Notes under the pieces: model-generated
What the model saw: the letters and a program-made list of their open reading frames with translations, nothing else
Database searches by the model: none
What the model was told of the DNA's origin: nothing
Shown here: positions 22,501-31,000 of the stretch, piece by piece
Layout of the letters: every line of letters begins with the position of its first letter
Position numbering within the stretch: position 1 is the first letter of the stretch
Assembly (NCBI GenBank): GCA_012845835.1
Contig: JABAKD010000024.1
Location: 8,685,103 to 8,749,102 of the forward strand
DNA: 64,000 nt
Direction of reading: 5' to 3'
DNA from: Undaria pinnatifida
Lineage: Eukaryota; Sar; Phaeophyceae; Laminariales; Alariaceae
Program-made: the position numbers and the translations under genes

Positions 22501-24597
22501 CTCCGCCCCCGCCCCCATCGCTGCTGCTGCTGCTGCGGCTGCGGCTGCGGCTGCGGTGCTGCTACTGCGGTGCTGCTGCTGCTGTGCTGCTGCTGTGCTG
22601 CTGTTTGTCTGATGGTGTTGTGCTGGGCCTGCCCCTGTCGGTGAGTCTAGGTGCTACCGCACCATGTTTACATTCAAAATTTGATGTTGCCTCCCCGCTC
22701 TCCGCCTGTGATATGGAGGCCGTGTACGCCTTTTCTGCGATTCGTTCATCGCAAACACAACCAAAAGCGTGCCCGAGTGAATCTGGCCCTTTTCTAGGAT
22801 GATTGAAGAATTTTAGTGAACTATTTTAACACAAACACTCGAGCACACGATAGATTTCACACGCACTGCTGCCGTAGCGGGCAACCCGCACTGCTCAGCT
22901 GGCTCTATAGAGGGACCTCTACTCTGTACTCTGTAACATGTCGGATAAGCCGGTAACATGGGATAACCTTGCAGCTTCAGCAGAGTTCTATGCATCTGAA
23001 TACAGAGCACTTCGCCGGTATCCAGTACCAGTACTTGTATGTATCCAGCCGGACATCTTACACTTCGAGAACATGGGAGGAATACTCCTCTGGCAGCTGG
23101 GAGTCACAATTGTATGAGCAGCAGTAAAATTATATATAAAATTACTGGAAAATTATGTACCGGTACGAGTAATGTACGTTTGGGATTATGTGCCTCTTCC
23201 CTGTCTTGTAAATCAATGCTAATAATAAACGTGATGCACGCGTACGAAGCAGGTAGTCGTGCCTCCCTGTCTATGATGGAAAATATGCAACGAGACAGCA
23301 GCAACCACAGCACCACCATAGCCACCACCAACAAGTACAGTACCACCACAAGACAACAACAGCAACGGCAACAACAACCACAACATTACTGCCGTGCAAG
23401 CACAACATCGCCACCATTCATTGACAGCAACGTCACGACTACCATCACCAACACGCACAACAAAAACAACAAACCGTCCTTGAGCGAACTGAATAAAAAT
23501 CGAAAGTACATCGTACAGCAGCAGCGGTATCATATCATACACACGTACATCCACGTACTCGTTGGTGCCTGTACGTACGAGTGGTGGGCTTGGCATACAC
23601 GTATATGTTTCTCGTCGGCGTTAATGTTGCACGTCGATGAGACCGACCGAGCAGCTAGCCGTGCCTGGCCAGGCCTTGCCCAGAGATACACATACCCCTC
23701 GCACCATAACACACAGTAGCAGGCAGTCTCACTGCAGCTTATGCAAACAACAGGTGCTTCCAGCTGTGATATAGACACGCATACCCGTCAAGCCCAAGTA
23801 AGCTGCTGTTGTAGCATAGATCAGGTGTCAGGTGCACTGCTGTTGCACTCAAGACCCACAAGAACGAAAAAAAGAGAACCTGCCTTACTATATCCGTAAA
23901 TATAAGAACCGTTTATACACTAATATGAATGAAAAACGGTACTTATATTTATGGTCATAGTGGCACGTAAAAGGTTTCAATAATAATCGTCGATAGGAAC
24001 AGGAACGGGAATATAAGGAACGTTTGGGTATCATTGTGTATATCAATATGGTTATTTTATGTTCGGGTAGATGCACGTGAAAATAAGCCATCTGCATCTT
24101 GTAACGCTGTTTCGTTCTAAATGCCACAAAATATAAGGACCGTTTGATAATAAATATGGATATAAAACGGTACTTATGATTACGAACAGGCTTCGGAGAG
24201 GAACAGCACGGCGGCCGGCGCTGGTGTCTCCTGAAAGAAAAGGAAATACTTCTCGTTGAAGCGAAAAAAAAGTTGACTTGCACCGCCGTAGCACGCGGGT
24301 ACTCGCCTTGAGCACACACTAGTACCCGAGCCATTGACGAGGGGGTTACCTGATGTTCTAGGACGTACGCGGCAACATCGGAGAGAGAAGCAACGACGGG
24401 AGCGACCTGGCCACGTCGCTGGCAAATTCGGCCCCTGGTTGGGAGGGGTGGCGTGCGAGACATAAAAAAGTAAATCTTGCTGCTTATCTAGAGGTTGGGT
24501 TTGCGCTTACCTTGTCGAAGGTGCGGAACGTCTCTCGCAAGTCCTCCACTTCCTCGTCGGCAAGGTCCTTGATTGCTTCCGCCTCTGATACCGCCAT
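4366..24597 (-). CDS. Calmodulin-like protein, four EF-hands (whole gene, exons at 24597-24511, 10366-10268, 5741-5634, 4536-4366)
   Basis: Four minus-strand exons join in phase 0 to give a predicted 154-aa protein that starts [16 protein letters not shown]. Canonical 12-residue EF loops are visible: [12 protein letters not shown] (28-39), [12 protein letters not shown] (64-75), [12 protein letters not shown] (101-112) and [12 protein letters not shown] (137-148). The length and the two-lobe layout match calmodulin (149 aa). The linker and helices differ ([16 protein letters not shown] for the central helix), so calmodulin-like or centrin-like calcium sensor is safer than calmodulin itself. 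Such proteins bind Ca2+ and then target helices in the cytosol, nucleus or flagella. Introns are 14,144, 4,526 and 1,097 bp. The gene diverges from the YJU2-type gene 295 bp away. The 3' end is uncertain: reading through exon 4 adds ASLEPG and a stop at 4366-4368. Alternatively, GAG|GCAAGT could be a GC donor to an unseen last exon. Confidence 0.85.
4715..4760 (+). repeat. CTG/TTG microsatellite
   Basis: A run of CTGCTGCTGTTGTTGTTG lies in the third intron of the calmodulin-like gene. Its reading frames give only leucine-rich low-complexity peptides. Confidence 0.6.
4988..5137. mobile_element. MITE family F, 150 bp, with telomere-like core
   Basis: The ends are inverted repeats: CCACGTATTCGAGAAAATGG at 4988 and its near complement ending TTCTCGAACAAGTGGT at 5137, sharing TTCGAGAAAATGGTTGAC. 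The core has CCCTAACCCCAACCCTAACCC at 5034-5055. A second copy lies at 49726-49876. No coding capacity. Confidence 0.8.
5208..5312. mobile_element. MITE-like element with TACCAACCATTGTTGTTTT ends
   Basis: GGGTGAGGTATACCAACAG at 5221 and CAACAGTGGTTGGTGCACCC near 5290 form imperfect terminal inverted repeats around AAGCCAAC. A related inverted-order copy lies at 31610-31690 (GGTGCAGCAACCGTTGTTTT to CAATGGTTGGTTTGCCTCACC). From 5313 to 5633 I see no feature. Confidence 0.55.
5634..5741 (-). CDS. Calmodulin-like exon 3 (end of EF-hand 2, central helix)
   Basis: The acceptor CAG lies at 5744-5742 and the donor AAG|GTGCGA is at 5633. The 36 codons start [14 protein letters not shown] and end REAFK, covering EF loop 2 and the helix leading into loop 3. 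Both borders are phase 0. No tandem decay copies of this exon are visible next to it, unlike exons 2 and 4. Confidence 0.85.
5865..6235 (-). mobile_element. SINE-B copy with tRNA-like head
   Basis: Read on the minus strand, the head is CCGGTCGCCCCGGTGGTGTA (6229 downward) with a GAGTTCGAATA B-box-like word near 6140. The body runs to the TC-rich CTCCCTCCCGCCC end near 5910. The same body recurs at 12235, 33055 and 61685. The head is nearly identical to that of SINE-A, so both families probably share a tRNA-derived promoter. Confidence 0.65.
6236..7410. repeat. Tandem array, about 170-220 bp unit, with poly-G tracts
   Basis: Five to six imperfect units contain CGAGTTTATAG, AAGCTTCCCCTTCGCGTTGT, a run of G, GGGGGACAAAGCTCTTGTAA and CCACATGACACGTAACCCCG. 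Starts lie near 6395, 6570, 6785, 6990, 7160 and 7340. The poly-G runs at about 6619-6635 and 6843-6862 could form G-quadruplexes and are hard to sequence. There is no convincing gene. Confidence 0.7.
7480..7990. repeat. TAAGGCGGT-rich array (family K subterminal-type repeats)
   Basis: TAAGGCGGT or close variants occur more than ten times. They alternate with GGAGGTACAGTAGGGGTC (near 7550, 7612, 7685 and 7750). The same words lie near the ends of the transposon-like unit at 13480-14813 and at 37340-38110. This is probably a non-autonomous or expanded terminus of that element. Confidence 0.65.
8296..8443. mobile_element. TTAA-MITE family D/D2 chimera
   Basis: It begins TTAACGCATTTACAACTGG at 8296 as in family D. 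After GTATAGGGAGGG it switches to the D2 sequence (CACTTGGAGTTAGACTAAGA) and ends GTGGGTTAA at 8443. The D2 half alone occurs at 20576-20655 and inverted at 42550-42650. The stretch 7991-8295 holds nothing recognisable. Confidence 0.6.
8810..8945 (-). mobile_element. Retroelement C, 5'-truncated copy
   Basis: A T-rich start at 8812 leads into CCTCCGCGGATGGGAAAAAT and TTCATACGCGTCGTGCGTCG, the 3' end of family C in minus orientation. The copy stops near 8945, consistent with 5' truncation. Confidence 0.65.
9595..9650. repeat. Interstitial telomere-like motif
   Basis: CCCTAGCCCTAACCCTAATC follows CCCCGGCCCAGACCAGCCCG. The same association of a CCGGCC/GGTACC word with CCCTAA units is seen at 12848-12905, 14870-14915 and 15052-15085, suggesting one dispersed repeat. 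Confidence 0.5.
10268..10366 (-). CDS. Calmodulin-like exon 2 (EF-hand 1 to start of EF-hand 2)
   Basis: The acceptor GCAG precedes GATGGGAGTGGG at 10366 and the donor AAG|GTATGC follows 10268. The 33 codons read [15 protein letters not shown] through KQLEDMMAK. They complete EF loop 1, which starts with DK at the end of exon 1. Both borders are phase 0. Confidence 0.87.
10965..11050 (-). repeat. Dispersed element I (peptide-like motif AKMNIDRKF)
   Basis: The minus strand reads CAGCTTGCAAAGATGAACAT from 11040 downward, translating as [11 protein letters not shown] before a frame break. It is one of at least 14 copies of the same element. From 10367 to 10964 no gene is visible. Confidence 0.6.
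11180..11860. repeat. Tandem array, 101-108 bp unit
   Basis: About five direct units contain AGTTCGGCGTCAGTCAAGGT, AAAATTGCCGTCCGTCAAGG and GTGCCGTCCGTCTCCTGATA. TACTCAAACC recurs at 11447, 11548 and 11757. The left part to 11380 is a diverged, partly inverted copy. A degenerate inverted relative lies at 16860-17010. The 3' border abuts a copy of element I. Confidence 0.8.
11866..11935 (-). repeat. Dispersed element I ([16 protein letters not shown])
   Basis: The minus strand from 11925 reads GCAAAGATGAGTATCGACCG, an uninterrupted frame [20 protein letters not shown]. It is a member of the [12 protein letters not shown]-type subgroup. Confidence 0.65.
12235..12420 (-). mobile_element. SINE-B copy, head truncated
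   Basis: CTCCTTCTCCTTCCCTAGAC, CGGGGTCACTAAGCAGGCTT and CGTCGACTCGCGTCGAATTG match the body at 5895-6080. It ends near CGCTCCACAG without the tRNA-like head. The rest of 12421-12840 contains nothing recognisable. Confidence 0.6.
12848..13075 (-). mobile_element. Telomere-like word plus partial SINE-A
   Basis: GGTACCAGGTCCCAGCCCGG with CCTAACCCCTAACC (to 12895) precedes a SINE-A body: GATTCAGCAATCCCACTGCT at 12956 and CATCGAGTGTTGCTAACTCA to CACGAGTTTGACAG near 13068. The tRNA-like head is missing. Confidence 0.6.
13480..14813 (-). mobile_element. Transposon-like unit with TAAGGCGGT ends and a Cys-rich ORF
   Basis: The left end GGGGGGGCCTATATAAGGCG at 13480 is matched, inverted, by the right end CGCCTTATATAGG plus a CCCCCCC run ending at 14813, with a 6-bp insertion in the right copy. 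ACCGCCCTATCTC words recur near both ends (13530, 14757). A minus-strand ORF of 175 codons lies inside. No transposase domain is visible and I could not identify a clear target duplication, so the class is unknown. It may be a partner-carrying or internally deleted DNA transposon. Confidence 0.5.
13943..14470 (-). CDS. Cys/His-rich PHD-like zinc-finger protein, 175 aa
   Basis: This single uninterrupted minus-strand frame starts MPCAAGELC. Cysteines and histidine are spaced as C3, C9, C24-x3-C28-x4-H33-x2-C36-x14-C51-x2-C54, close to a PHD/treble-clef C4HC3 pattern. The finger is followed by a basic stretch ([19 protein letters not shown], about 58-77) that could be a nuclear signal, then a region without motifs. 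PHD-like fingers usually bind histone tails or other proteins. Here the finger is near-terminal and the ORF sits inside a repeat-bounded unit in the first intron of the calmodulin-like gene, same strand. A transposon accessory protein is therefore as likely as a host gene. No family assignment. Confidence 0.55.
   Translation of the reverse strand: MPCAAGELCLVPARTPERPDGHECRGKCGGRLHGLCGEADPDCDNPMQRVCRDCLAAKRSSKANGKAVKPQAGKRKASDTGGVDDTTGHGAGAPPAYVELSSHFVSLESAAEACGNGDASFCLQKAMVSFIKAHASKPVQQAGMRHFCEPQQGQGGEAQRRTVVQCSSQYSSTVP
14862..15322 (-). mobile_element. SINE-A, near complete, preceded by a telomere-like word
   Basis: GGTTAGGGCTTAGG at 14870 and GGACCTGGTACCAAG precede a T-run at 14946, which would be the A-tail in element orientation. 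The body includes CTTCTGGACAAAAGCCGTGG, GCTCGTCGATTTTTCATCGA and TGTGCACAAGAAAAA. The head at 15240-15318 (GGACTCGAACTCACGAAACT, CGCCACCGGGGCGACCGG) carries A-box-like and B-box-like promoter words on the minus strand. CCTAGCCCTAACCCTAGCCC is inserted within the body at 15056. Confidence 0.7.
16125..16190 (+). repeat. Dispersed element I, diverged copy
   Basis: CACGCAGCTTGCAAAGCTGA then GTTTTGATCAAAATCC reads [10 protein letters not shown] on the plus strand. It is recognisable mainly by the CAGCTTGCAAAG core. The flanks 15323-16124 and 16191-16859 contain no feature I can name, apart from one CTATTAATAG palindrome at 16410. Confidence 0.45.
16860..17015. repeat. Degenerate inverted relative of the 11.2-11.9 kb array
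   Basis: TTGACCGACGGGAATTTTCC, TTGACTGACGCCAAACTACT and CCTTGACCGCTGGACG are the reverse complement of words in the 101-bp array. At least two units remain. Confidence 0.5.
17364..17505. repeat. Minisatellite AGCATGGTAGCATGAGAGCATGAT
   Basis: AGCATG steps of about 10 bp form a 140-bp tract. On the minus strand it reads as repeated [13 protein letters not shown] peptides, a low-complexity by-product. TTCTTTCGCAG-like words are repeated just upstream (17300-17350). Confidence 0.8.
18105..18252. mobile_element. MITE family H
   Basis: Left end GGGCACGCCGATTTAAGAGC at 18105 and right end CGCTCTAAAATCGGGGTGCC at 18226-18245 are inverted repeats of about 19 bp. A second, longer copy is at 56243-56475. 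Internal GGTCAAATCGGCATGTC is shared. The stretch 17506-18104 holds nothing recognised. Confidence 0.7.
18745..19085. repeat. Three-copy degenerate repeat
   Basis: GTTGTGATGTTTATGTACCC occurs at about 18945 and 18993. The block from GTTTTGGGCCAATTATGCTC to CATTCTTGGCGCCTA at 19028-19065 repeats a version at 18800-18835. No coding function. From 18253 to 18744 and 19086 to 19699 no gene is supported. Confidence 0.55.
19700..19789 (+). mobile_element. TTAA-MITE family D
   Basis: It starts TTGACGCGTTTACAACTGG and ends GGGGCTCTAAAGGGGTTAA. The core has AATTAGTATAGGGAGGGATT. The first flank is TTGA instead of TTAA, indicating one decayed terminal base. Confidence 0.75.
20030..20490 (+). mobile_element. 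Retroelement C, near full length
   Basis: It begins GAGGACCAACGCCCGAATAG, with the first 50 or so bp repeated once, and passes GGGTGAGAGCTTGCGCAAG and GGCAGCTTGCGCTGCTGGAG. It ends CCCCATCCGTCGGAGGATAA without a long A-tail. No ORF. Family C behaves like a SINE or short non-LTR derivative. Confidence 0.65.
20576..20655 (+). mobile_element. TTAA-MITE family D2
   Basis: It is bounded by TTAA at 20576-20579 and 20652-20655. The interior GGGGGACAAAACACTTGGAG and GGAGTTAGAAATGGG matches the right half of the element at 8296-8443. Confidence 0.6.
21412..21625 (+). mobile_element. Retroelement C, 5'-truncated
   Basis: It starts at CGGCAGCTTGCGCTGCTGGA and ends TTATTTTTCCCCATCCGCTG then GAGGATAAATAAAAATAC. 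Truncation at the 5' end is typical of target-primed reverse transcription. The flanks 20656-21411 and 21626-22270 show no gene. Confidence 0.65.
22290..22610. repeat. CTG/CCG trinucleotide-rich tract
   Basis: CTGCTGCTGCTGCTGCTG at 22303 and CTGCTGCTGCTGCTGCGG near 22520 give interrupted runs separated by unique sequence. The frames show Ala, Cys or Gln runs only. Confidence 0.7.
23280..23480. repeat. CAA/CAC-rich low-complexity tract
   Basis: ACCACCATAGCCACCACCAA and AACAACAGCAACGGCAACAA give an irregular trinucleotide-rich stretch inside a long open frame. That frame (23039-23719) is otherwise compositionally biased and not convincing as a gene. Confidence 0.5.
23886..24180. repeat. AT-rich hairpin elements around AAACGGTACTTAT
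   Basis: CCGTAAATATAAGAACCGTTT at 23890 pairs with AAACGGTACTTATATTTATGG ending at 23953, separated by about 20 bp. A second similar pair runs from AATATAAGGACCGTTTGATA (24128) to AAAACGGTACTTATGATTA (24182). A half copy is at 24010. They look like very small inverted-repeat elements. Confidence 0.6.
24511..24597 (-). CDS. Calmodulin-like exon 1 (start codon)
   Basis: ATG at 24597-24595 opens 29 codons ending RETFRTFDK, followed by the donor AAG|GTAAGC at 24510. D28 and K29 are the first two residues of EF loop 1, continued in exon 2. The start is chosen because the frame begins here in good context (GACATGGCGG) and because the N-terminal helix matches calmodulin-like proteins in length. Confidence 0.85.
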
Positions 24598-24892
24598 GTC
24601 CTTCTCAGGTCGCTGTGATGTACAACTTGAGCAAGTACAGGCGGCAGCAGGTGAGGGCAGAGTGTCTTCCTCGAGCTTGGCGATCGAGATTATTCGGGGG
24701 GATTTATTATAATATTCCCTGCTGCTAAATGCCGACGATCGTTTCGTGAAACCTTTCTCCGCGAGGCAACCTCGTTGCCTGAGGCACCTCGTCAGCTAGG
24801 AGTATCATTGCAGTGTCTACATTCTCCTTCAGGTAACACCTCTAGTAGACTCGTACCCGTCCCTCCAGGGACGAGGAATCTGATCTTTCAAC
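24598..24892. promoter_or_regulatory. Shared intergenic promoter region of divergent genes
   Basis: Only 295 bp separate the ATG of the calmodulin-like gene (minus) from that of the YJU2-type gene (plus), so both core promoters and 5' UTRs should fall here. A TTATTATAATATT stretch lies at 24706-24717. No known operator can be named. Confidence 0.6.
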
Positions 24893-25047
24893 ATGGGCGA
24901 GCGCAAGGTGCTGAACAAGTACTTCCCGCCGGACTTCGATCCGAAGAAAGTCCCGCGGATGAAACGTGATCCCGAGAAGCAGATCTGTGTACGGATGATG
25001 ATCCCCTTCTCTCTGCAGTGCAACACTTGCGGCGAGTTCATGTACAG
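24893..25047 (+). CDS. YJU2: YJU2 exon 1
   Basis: ATG in CAACATGGGC starts 51 codons plus AG, ending TCGEFMY then the donor AG|GTGCGA. It contains the first zinc pair, C43 and C46. The split codon AG|G restores R52 when joined to exon 2. Confidence 0.9.
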
Positions 25048-28000
25048 GTGCGAGCTGCAAGCAGCATTGATATGGGGTGCTGGCAGTGGGGATGGTAACA
25101 AGCATAGCGAATGTACGAGGAGTTTCTTGCAAGTGTATGGTGTTGATTTCATGGGTTGGTTCGTTGACCCTCCCTGTTGTACTGCTGGCCTCAGGGCCTC
25201 CCTATTACTACTCTGTAACTCTTACCTTGTTACAGCGTAGACCATACGGCCACGAGAAGGACACAACAGTAGCAGCATTCACTGCCGATCAAGCTTCCAG
25301 CTCTCTCTGAGCTCCACACTCTCGAGTGTGCTTCAAACTCTCAAGTATACTGCCAGTATCTGCAATACCCCCGTTATTTTCGCCTGATAATACTTACTCC
25401 CCGCTCCTGGGGGCATCTGTGCAAGCTACCAGATACTACACCACGGCAGCAGTACGAGTGAAGTAGGCAATGTCGATGTTGACATTTGCTGTTGTGCCAG
25501 TACGTTTGACATCTGCGCACAGCAGTAGCTAGCGAACAGGAAGAAGCCACACGGGCATCAGGTACAACGACAGCAGCAGAGCGCTGCCCATCAAACCTTC
25601 ATGATCCCTAACTTCACAGCAGTACGAGGGTACGGGCGACACGAACGTGTAAAGATAGATCGCTCAGCCAGATTATTTTATTCAGAGATTCCCGTGGTGC
25701 GTCTTACTGCTGGCAGCTGTTCGTTCCCGGTGTCCTCCGAGAATCGCAATATCCTCTTCTGCTGCCGTTGCTGCTGTCAATCAATCCTGCTCCGCTGTAT
25801 TACTGTACTGCTGCACTGCTGTCGTATCTTAAGCGACCACGGGTCTCGCTTTCTACCGCCAGGTGCGGGTACCGTTACGTACCAGTACGAGTGAGTGTGG
25901 CATGCGTGCTGTCGGTGCTGTATGCATTTCCATGCATGGGTGTGCCTGTCGCGCTCGGTAAGGCCATATCGTCTGTGCTTGCTCTTCGGTGCTACGGTCT
26001 ATTGCGTGCGAGTTCGGTACAAGCGTGGGCGCTCGCGCCGGCTGCGCGGCATTCACTCTCGTCTGCCTGGACTGTCACACAGCAAGGAGCTATTTGTTGG
26101 TCCGGCCAGGTCCAGCGGGATGTATTTTCGCGTTGGCCAATCACACAACGATGTACGATATCAAAGGCACAACATAGCTCGATTTTCATTGGTGTTTGTA
26201 TTCCTGATATTTGCCGAAATTCCGTCGGTGATTCGTCAATTTCACCCATGCACGATATCAATTGCCCTACTTCTCGTCGCAGTCTGCAGTGCCTCACCGC
26301 CGGCTTGCATGATCCCAGCTCAAGTCCTCGTATCTGTCGAAATAAAAAATCCGTTACAAAACACGCGCTTACCAAATATATCAACTCCCTACATACATGC
26401 ACCTTTGACTTTTTCGGCAGGTCGAGGGGTCGACGTAGAGGATGGCCTTTTCTTCCCCTCCCGCCCTCCCAAACGAATGCAGAGTAGTAACCGGTGTCGA
26501 TAACCATGCTCTCCTGGGTGCTGTGTCGTGTAGTATAGTAGGTAGAGGTCACTATGCGCTCAGGGCGGCACAACCTCTATGATCGAACCGTGACTCCATT
26601 CACCTGCCGAAGGGCGGCACAACCTCTGTATCATCGACCAACTTCGTTCACCTGCCCACGGCCGGCGCAAGTTATATAATATCGAACCGTAACGTTGAAA
26701 ACATGGTGTGGGGGTCGTCGACGACCATGCGGGCGAGACCCTGTTTGTGCTTGCCACATCATAAACACAAGATCTGGGGCAGGTGGGGCTTGGGGCAGGC
26801 GGGGCTTGGGAAATGGGTTGACCGTGGGTTGATTTTATCTCGACCACGCCATCGAAGAGGGCGCTTGGGGCTGGGCATTGAGGCGGGCATGCTTGCTACC
26901 TGGTACATACCATCACAGCGGATCTGTACGAGTGTTATCAAATATTTCGGCAAGCGAAGCCCGACACTGAACGGGTTGAAATGGGTTGACCGTGGGTTGG
27001 TTTTATCTCGCCCACGCCATCGAAGGCAGGCGGGGCTTGGGGCCGGGCGCAGAGGCGGAACGACCCTGTGTGCTTGCCACATTCATCAATGTATGGGCTG
27101 CGTACGTGATAGCACTGCTGCTGCTGCCGCTGTCACAGGCCATTACACGCCACACGCACGGTAGCTACGAGCAGCGGGTCAATCAGGAAGCAGAGCTCTA
27201 CACGAAATGGGTTGACCGTGGGTTGATTACACTTGATAATAATAGAGGTGCCCTAATAAATGTGCTCTCAAAATCCCATACTATAATCCTAGTGGAAATC
27301 GCCCTAAAAAAAAATGCGCCCAAAATCCCATGCTATCATCGTAGTGGAAAATGCCCCCCCAAAAAGTGCGCTCAGAATTCAATTCCGATTTTTTTTTCTC
27401 CCTGACGGAATACCAAAGAGTAAAACTCTTAGGAATCAGTCAGGTTGGCTATGCGCCGACCGCTGATTATACTTTTTTCGAACTGGTAGCTTCACAGCAT
27501 CACAGCAAAAGCTAGTCACGACAGTGTTGCATGCCCCCGGTACACAGTTAATATCTGCGTGAATGATATCATAGAGCGACACGGCTATTCGTACCAGGGA
27601 AGAGGAGTATTGCCCACCAGGGATGTCGGATTACGGCAGCAACATCTTATTCTTGCGCGTGTATCGGCACAATCAGAAAGTACGATGCTTTGCGCGTAAC
27701 TACGGAAACAACAAGGAACGTTCCTCGCCATGATAAAAGCGCACGTTGAAAACTGTGCAGACCTCTATTTTTTTTCTTGTTCGGCAGTTCATCTTAATTG
27801 ATAGCCTCTCATCTTATTTTGGGCCGCGCCCGGTTGGCCAGAGGGGGTTTCGATGTAGGGCTCGAATATCTCGCGTACTCATGAGTGCTTGGACCCCTTC
27901 GCGATCCAACATACCATCGCTATGGTCGAAGCAGGTCGCAGGGTCACAGCCCAAGCCCAAAGTCGAAATGTGGTAGGACCTGACTCATTTGATGGGCATG

Positions 28001-31000
28001 GTTTTGCTATTTGGCTCTACAGTAGTAGGTGCCATATTACGAAAAGCCGTGAGTTAAATTTCGGGCAAAGGGGTGGAAAACATGGCGAAAATTGGGGTAC
28101 AGGCGTGTGGCAAAACCAGCGAAATATAGCATAAGGTTCCTATGCCACCCCGATAGTGTATAGTCGTTGGGTAGGTTCACAGCCCGGAATCTATTCCAAA
28201 TCGGCGTTGGGAGTCGCGAGCCGTGCCAAATACGTAAACACACCAAAATCGGTTGACCTTAGCGGTGCGAATTTGGCGTAACCTTCTCTGCATGTTTGGC
28301 TATTGTGCGCTCATGCATAGCGCACAAATATAAGCAAAAACTGGCGCATGGCTGGCAAATCTGTGGTATAACAGGGGAAAATGGCCATAACTTGGTGCCA
28401 AAGTTTGCTTATTTGGGAACGTGCCACCCCAGAAATATGGGCACAGAAAAAACGAAAACACCAGATGGGTCAGGCCTAAAATGTGGCTTCTGGGCATGGA
28501 CGCAGCGCAAGCTCGAAGTGTTAATGTGACTGCTGGGAAGCAAAAATGAACGGATTTCCTAAAGATTTTTACGGGGGGGGGTTTATAGGGGATTGGGGGG
28601 GTCCCATAATTTCGCCGGCCAAGTCCTAGTACTTACCGCAAAAAGGCTCGCCGTAAGGACGCGATTCCGTAATCCGACATCTTGCTCCCCACCAAGCTTC
28701 ATAACATCACAGAAGTACACGGGTAGTGAACGATTTTCCCGGAACATTTGGCATCTGCGTACAGCTACAAAGACGGCAGAGCACTGTTCATCTGCTTGCC
28801 TATCCCAACTATTGCTGTACCTGGTAAGTACGTCTTAAAAGGGTAGCAGACCACGCTACCGGTACATTCGCCATCTGCGTACAGGGTATAGCCATGCAGC
28901 AACATGGACAGCAGAGCACTGCCCATCTCGGCTCCATAAGATCACAGCAGCAGTAGTACGAGGGCAGCAGACCATGTTCCCGGTATATCTGCGTATAGAA
29001 TAGAGACGCGTTGCTACAAGGACACAAGGGCGACAGAGAGCATTGCCCATCATAGGTCATAACATCGCAGCTAGATCACAGCAGTGGGTAGATGGCAGTT
29101 GGTCATGTTCCAGGTACGCTTGTAGATGATGCCATGCAGTATGAGGAGTGCACAGGGTGCACAACTATCCAGAAGCATGCACATTCGTCCAACCCTTCAC
29201 GACAACGCATGGAGGTCAATCGAAACATCGAAACTCACTGACGCCAAAGGAAATCGTCGACGACGTGTTGCTTGTTGCACGTAGTGCACGTGAGAGTCGG
29301 TAGCAGACCTCGTTCGTTCCCGGCACTTTTGACGTCTTCGTCGTCACCTGTATGGCATCATGTGAGGCATACACGGGCGCACAATGAACCAGAGGCAGGC
29401 ATTAAACGTTTCACGACAGCGCATGGAGATCAAACGAAACTCGAAACTGGAGGAAATCGATGCCTTCTCGACCGGCCACAGAGCGGGCGTGGGGGTATCG
29501 TATATTTGTAGAGCGTGTTCCTGATACTTTTGGCATCCTCGTTTCCACTCGTCTAATATCGTACAAACTCGCATGTGGTAGGAGCACACGAGGTGCCCAA
29601 TGAACAAGAACCAAGCGAAGATATCCAACTTTTTCCTTTTTTTAATTTTTTTTTCATCCTCTGGCGGATGGGGAAAAATAAACCTTAAGCTCACCACGCT
29701 TCCACGTATTTTCATTCGTCTCGTGTGTCAGTTTAGTTCAATTTGGTCGCGATCCAGCGCTAGCTGTCGTATCCTTCGGGTCCCGTGGCAATGGCATCGC
29801 GATTTGTCCTTCCCGGCGATCACCGTTCCTATTATACGTCAGCAAGGCATCCGTCCCTTAATGACAGCGCAAGAAGGTCAATCGATCGAAACTGACTGGT
29901 GCCAGAGGAAGTCGACAACTTTTGCTGCTTTTAGCTTGCTGGAGAACCTTGCGTGTTCGTACGATTGTTTCTAAAGTGGTGGTCGTGGTGGTAATAGCAA
30001 AAAAAGGATTGATTTGATTGATTATTTTGGTCTTTTGGTGACACATTATTTATCGTGATTATTTGATTATTCGTTTTTCATGGCGTTTAGTACGATATAC
30101 CAACACCCATATATACAAATGTATCGCATTTTACTATGGCTATACTGAAACCCATACGATGTATGCGTACACTCGACATATACACTTTTTTGTGTAGATT
30201 TTATATTAGGCGTTATGAAGACCGTGTTTTTTTTTCGTCATGTATGTTTGGTGTTTAGTATACCGTACTAGAAGCCACACAGCTAAAATATAAAAGAAAA
30301 TGACAGCCTTTGTGATTGGGTTATGATGATGAAAACCATGATTAAATGCCATGCTTAATCGTACTTGTTTTTGTTGATTGCCAAATTGCCAACACTATTC
30401 TATTAGTAGAGGGTACGAGTAGGGTATAACACGGATGACAGCACGCTCCCCTTGAAGAGCACACCCACCTGCGAAAGCACACACGGGGTATATACTTTTG
30501 TTGATATTCGACCGCCACTTTATCACCGGGGGTACGTCGAGTACCACACTCCCTTCGGGTCATACGCCTGAAAACACATCAAACTCTAATGTACCACACC
30601 CGGTAGACACTAATTACCCAAAACACGCACGGGCCGGTATGGATACCCGTACCCGCATAGAGGCAACTGCTGGCCCCAATCACAGTGGACCGATCGAGCC
30701 TGCGGCCCAGACCCCAACAGTAATGCTGCTGCCGCGCCTCGAGCGGGGATCACGTCGATTTCTCGCGGGTCCACCCCGCCTACCTGTACCGGTACTGGCA
30801 CCAGTACCGGTGAAGCGCAGACCGCGCTGGCAGCAGCGCCCACCACTTCAGCCACAGGGCCTGAAACCCCGGCAGCAGGTGCCAGCCACTCACACCCTCT
30901 GCAGTCTGCCGGGCTATGTTCACGCGGGAACTGATAATCACGACTACATTGTCGTAACTTAAACGACCACTACGGGGGCGTTTAGGAACCGTCCCCGGTT

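Noticed and set aside
23039-23719. Open frame of 226 codons on the plus strand
   Set aside because: The central third is CAA/CAC low complexity. The rest lacks any family signature and lies in the first intron of the calmodulin-like gene.
25768-26573. Overlapping frames of about 200-240 codons on both strands
   Set aside because: Frames overlap in opposite directions, show no domain, and the region lies in YJU2 intron 1 with no splice signals pointing to them.
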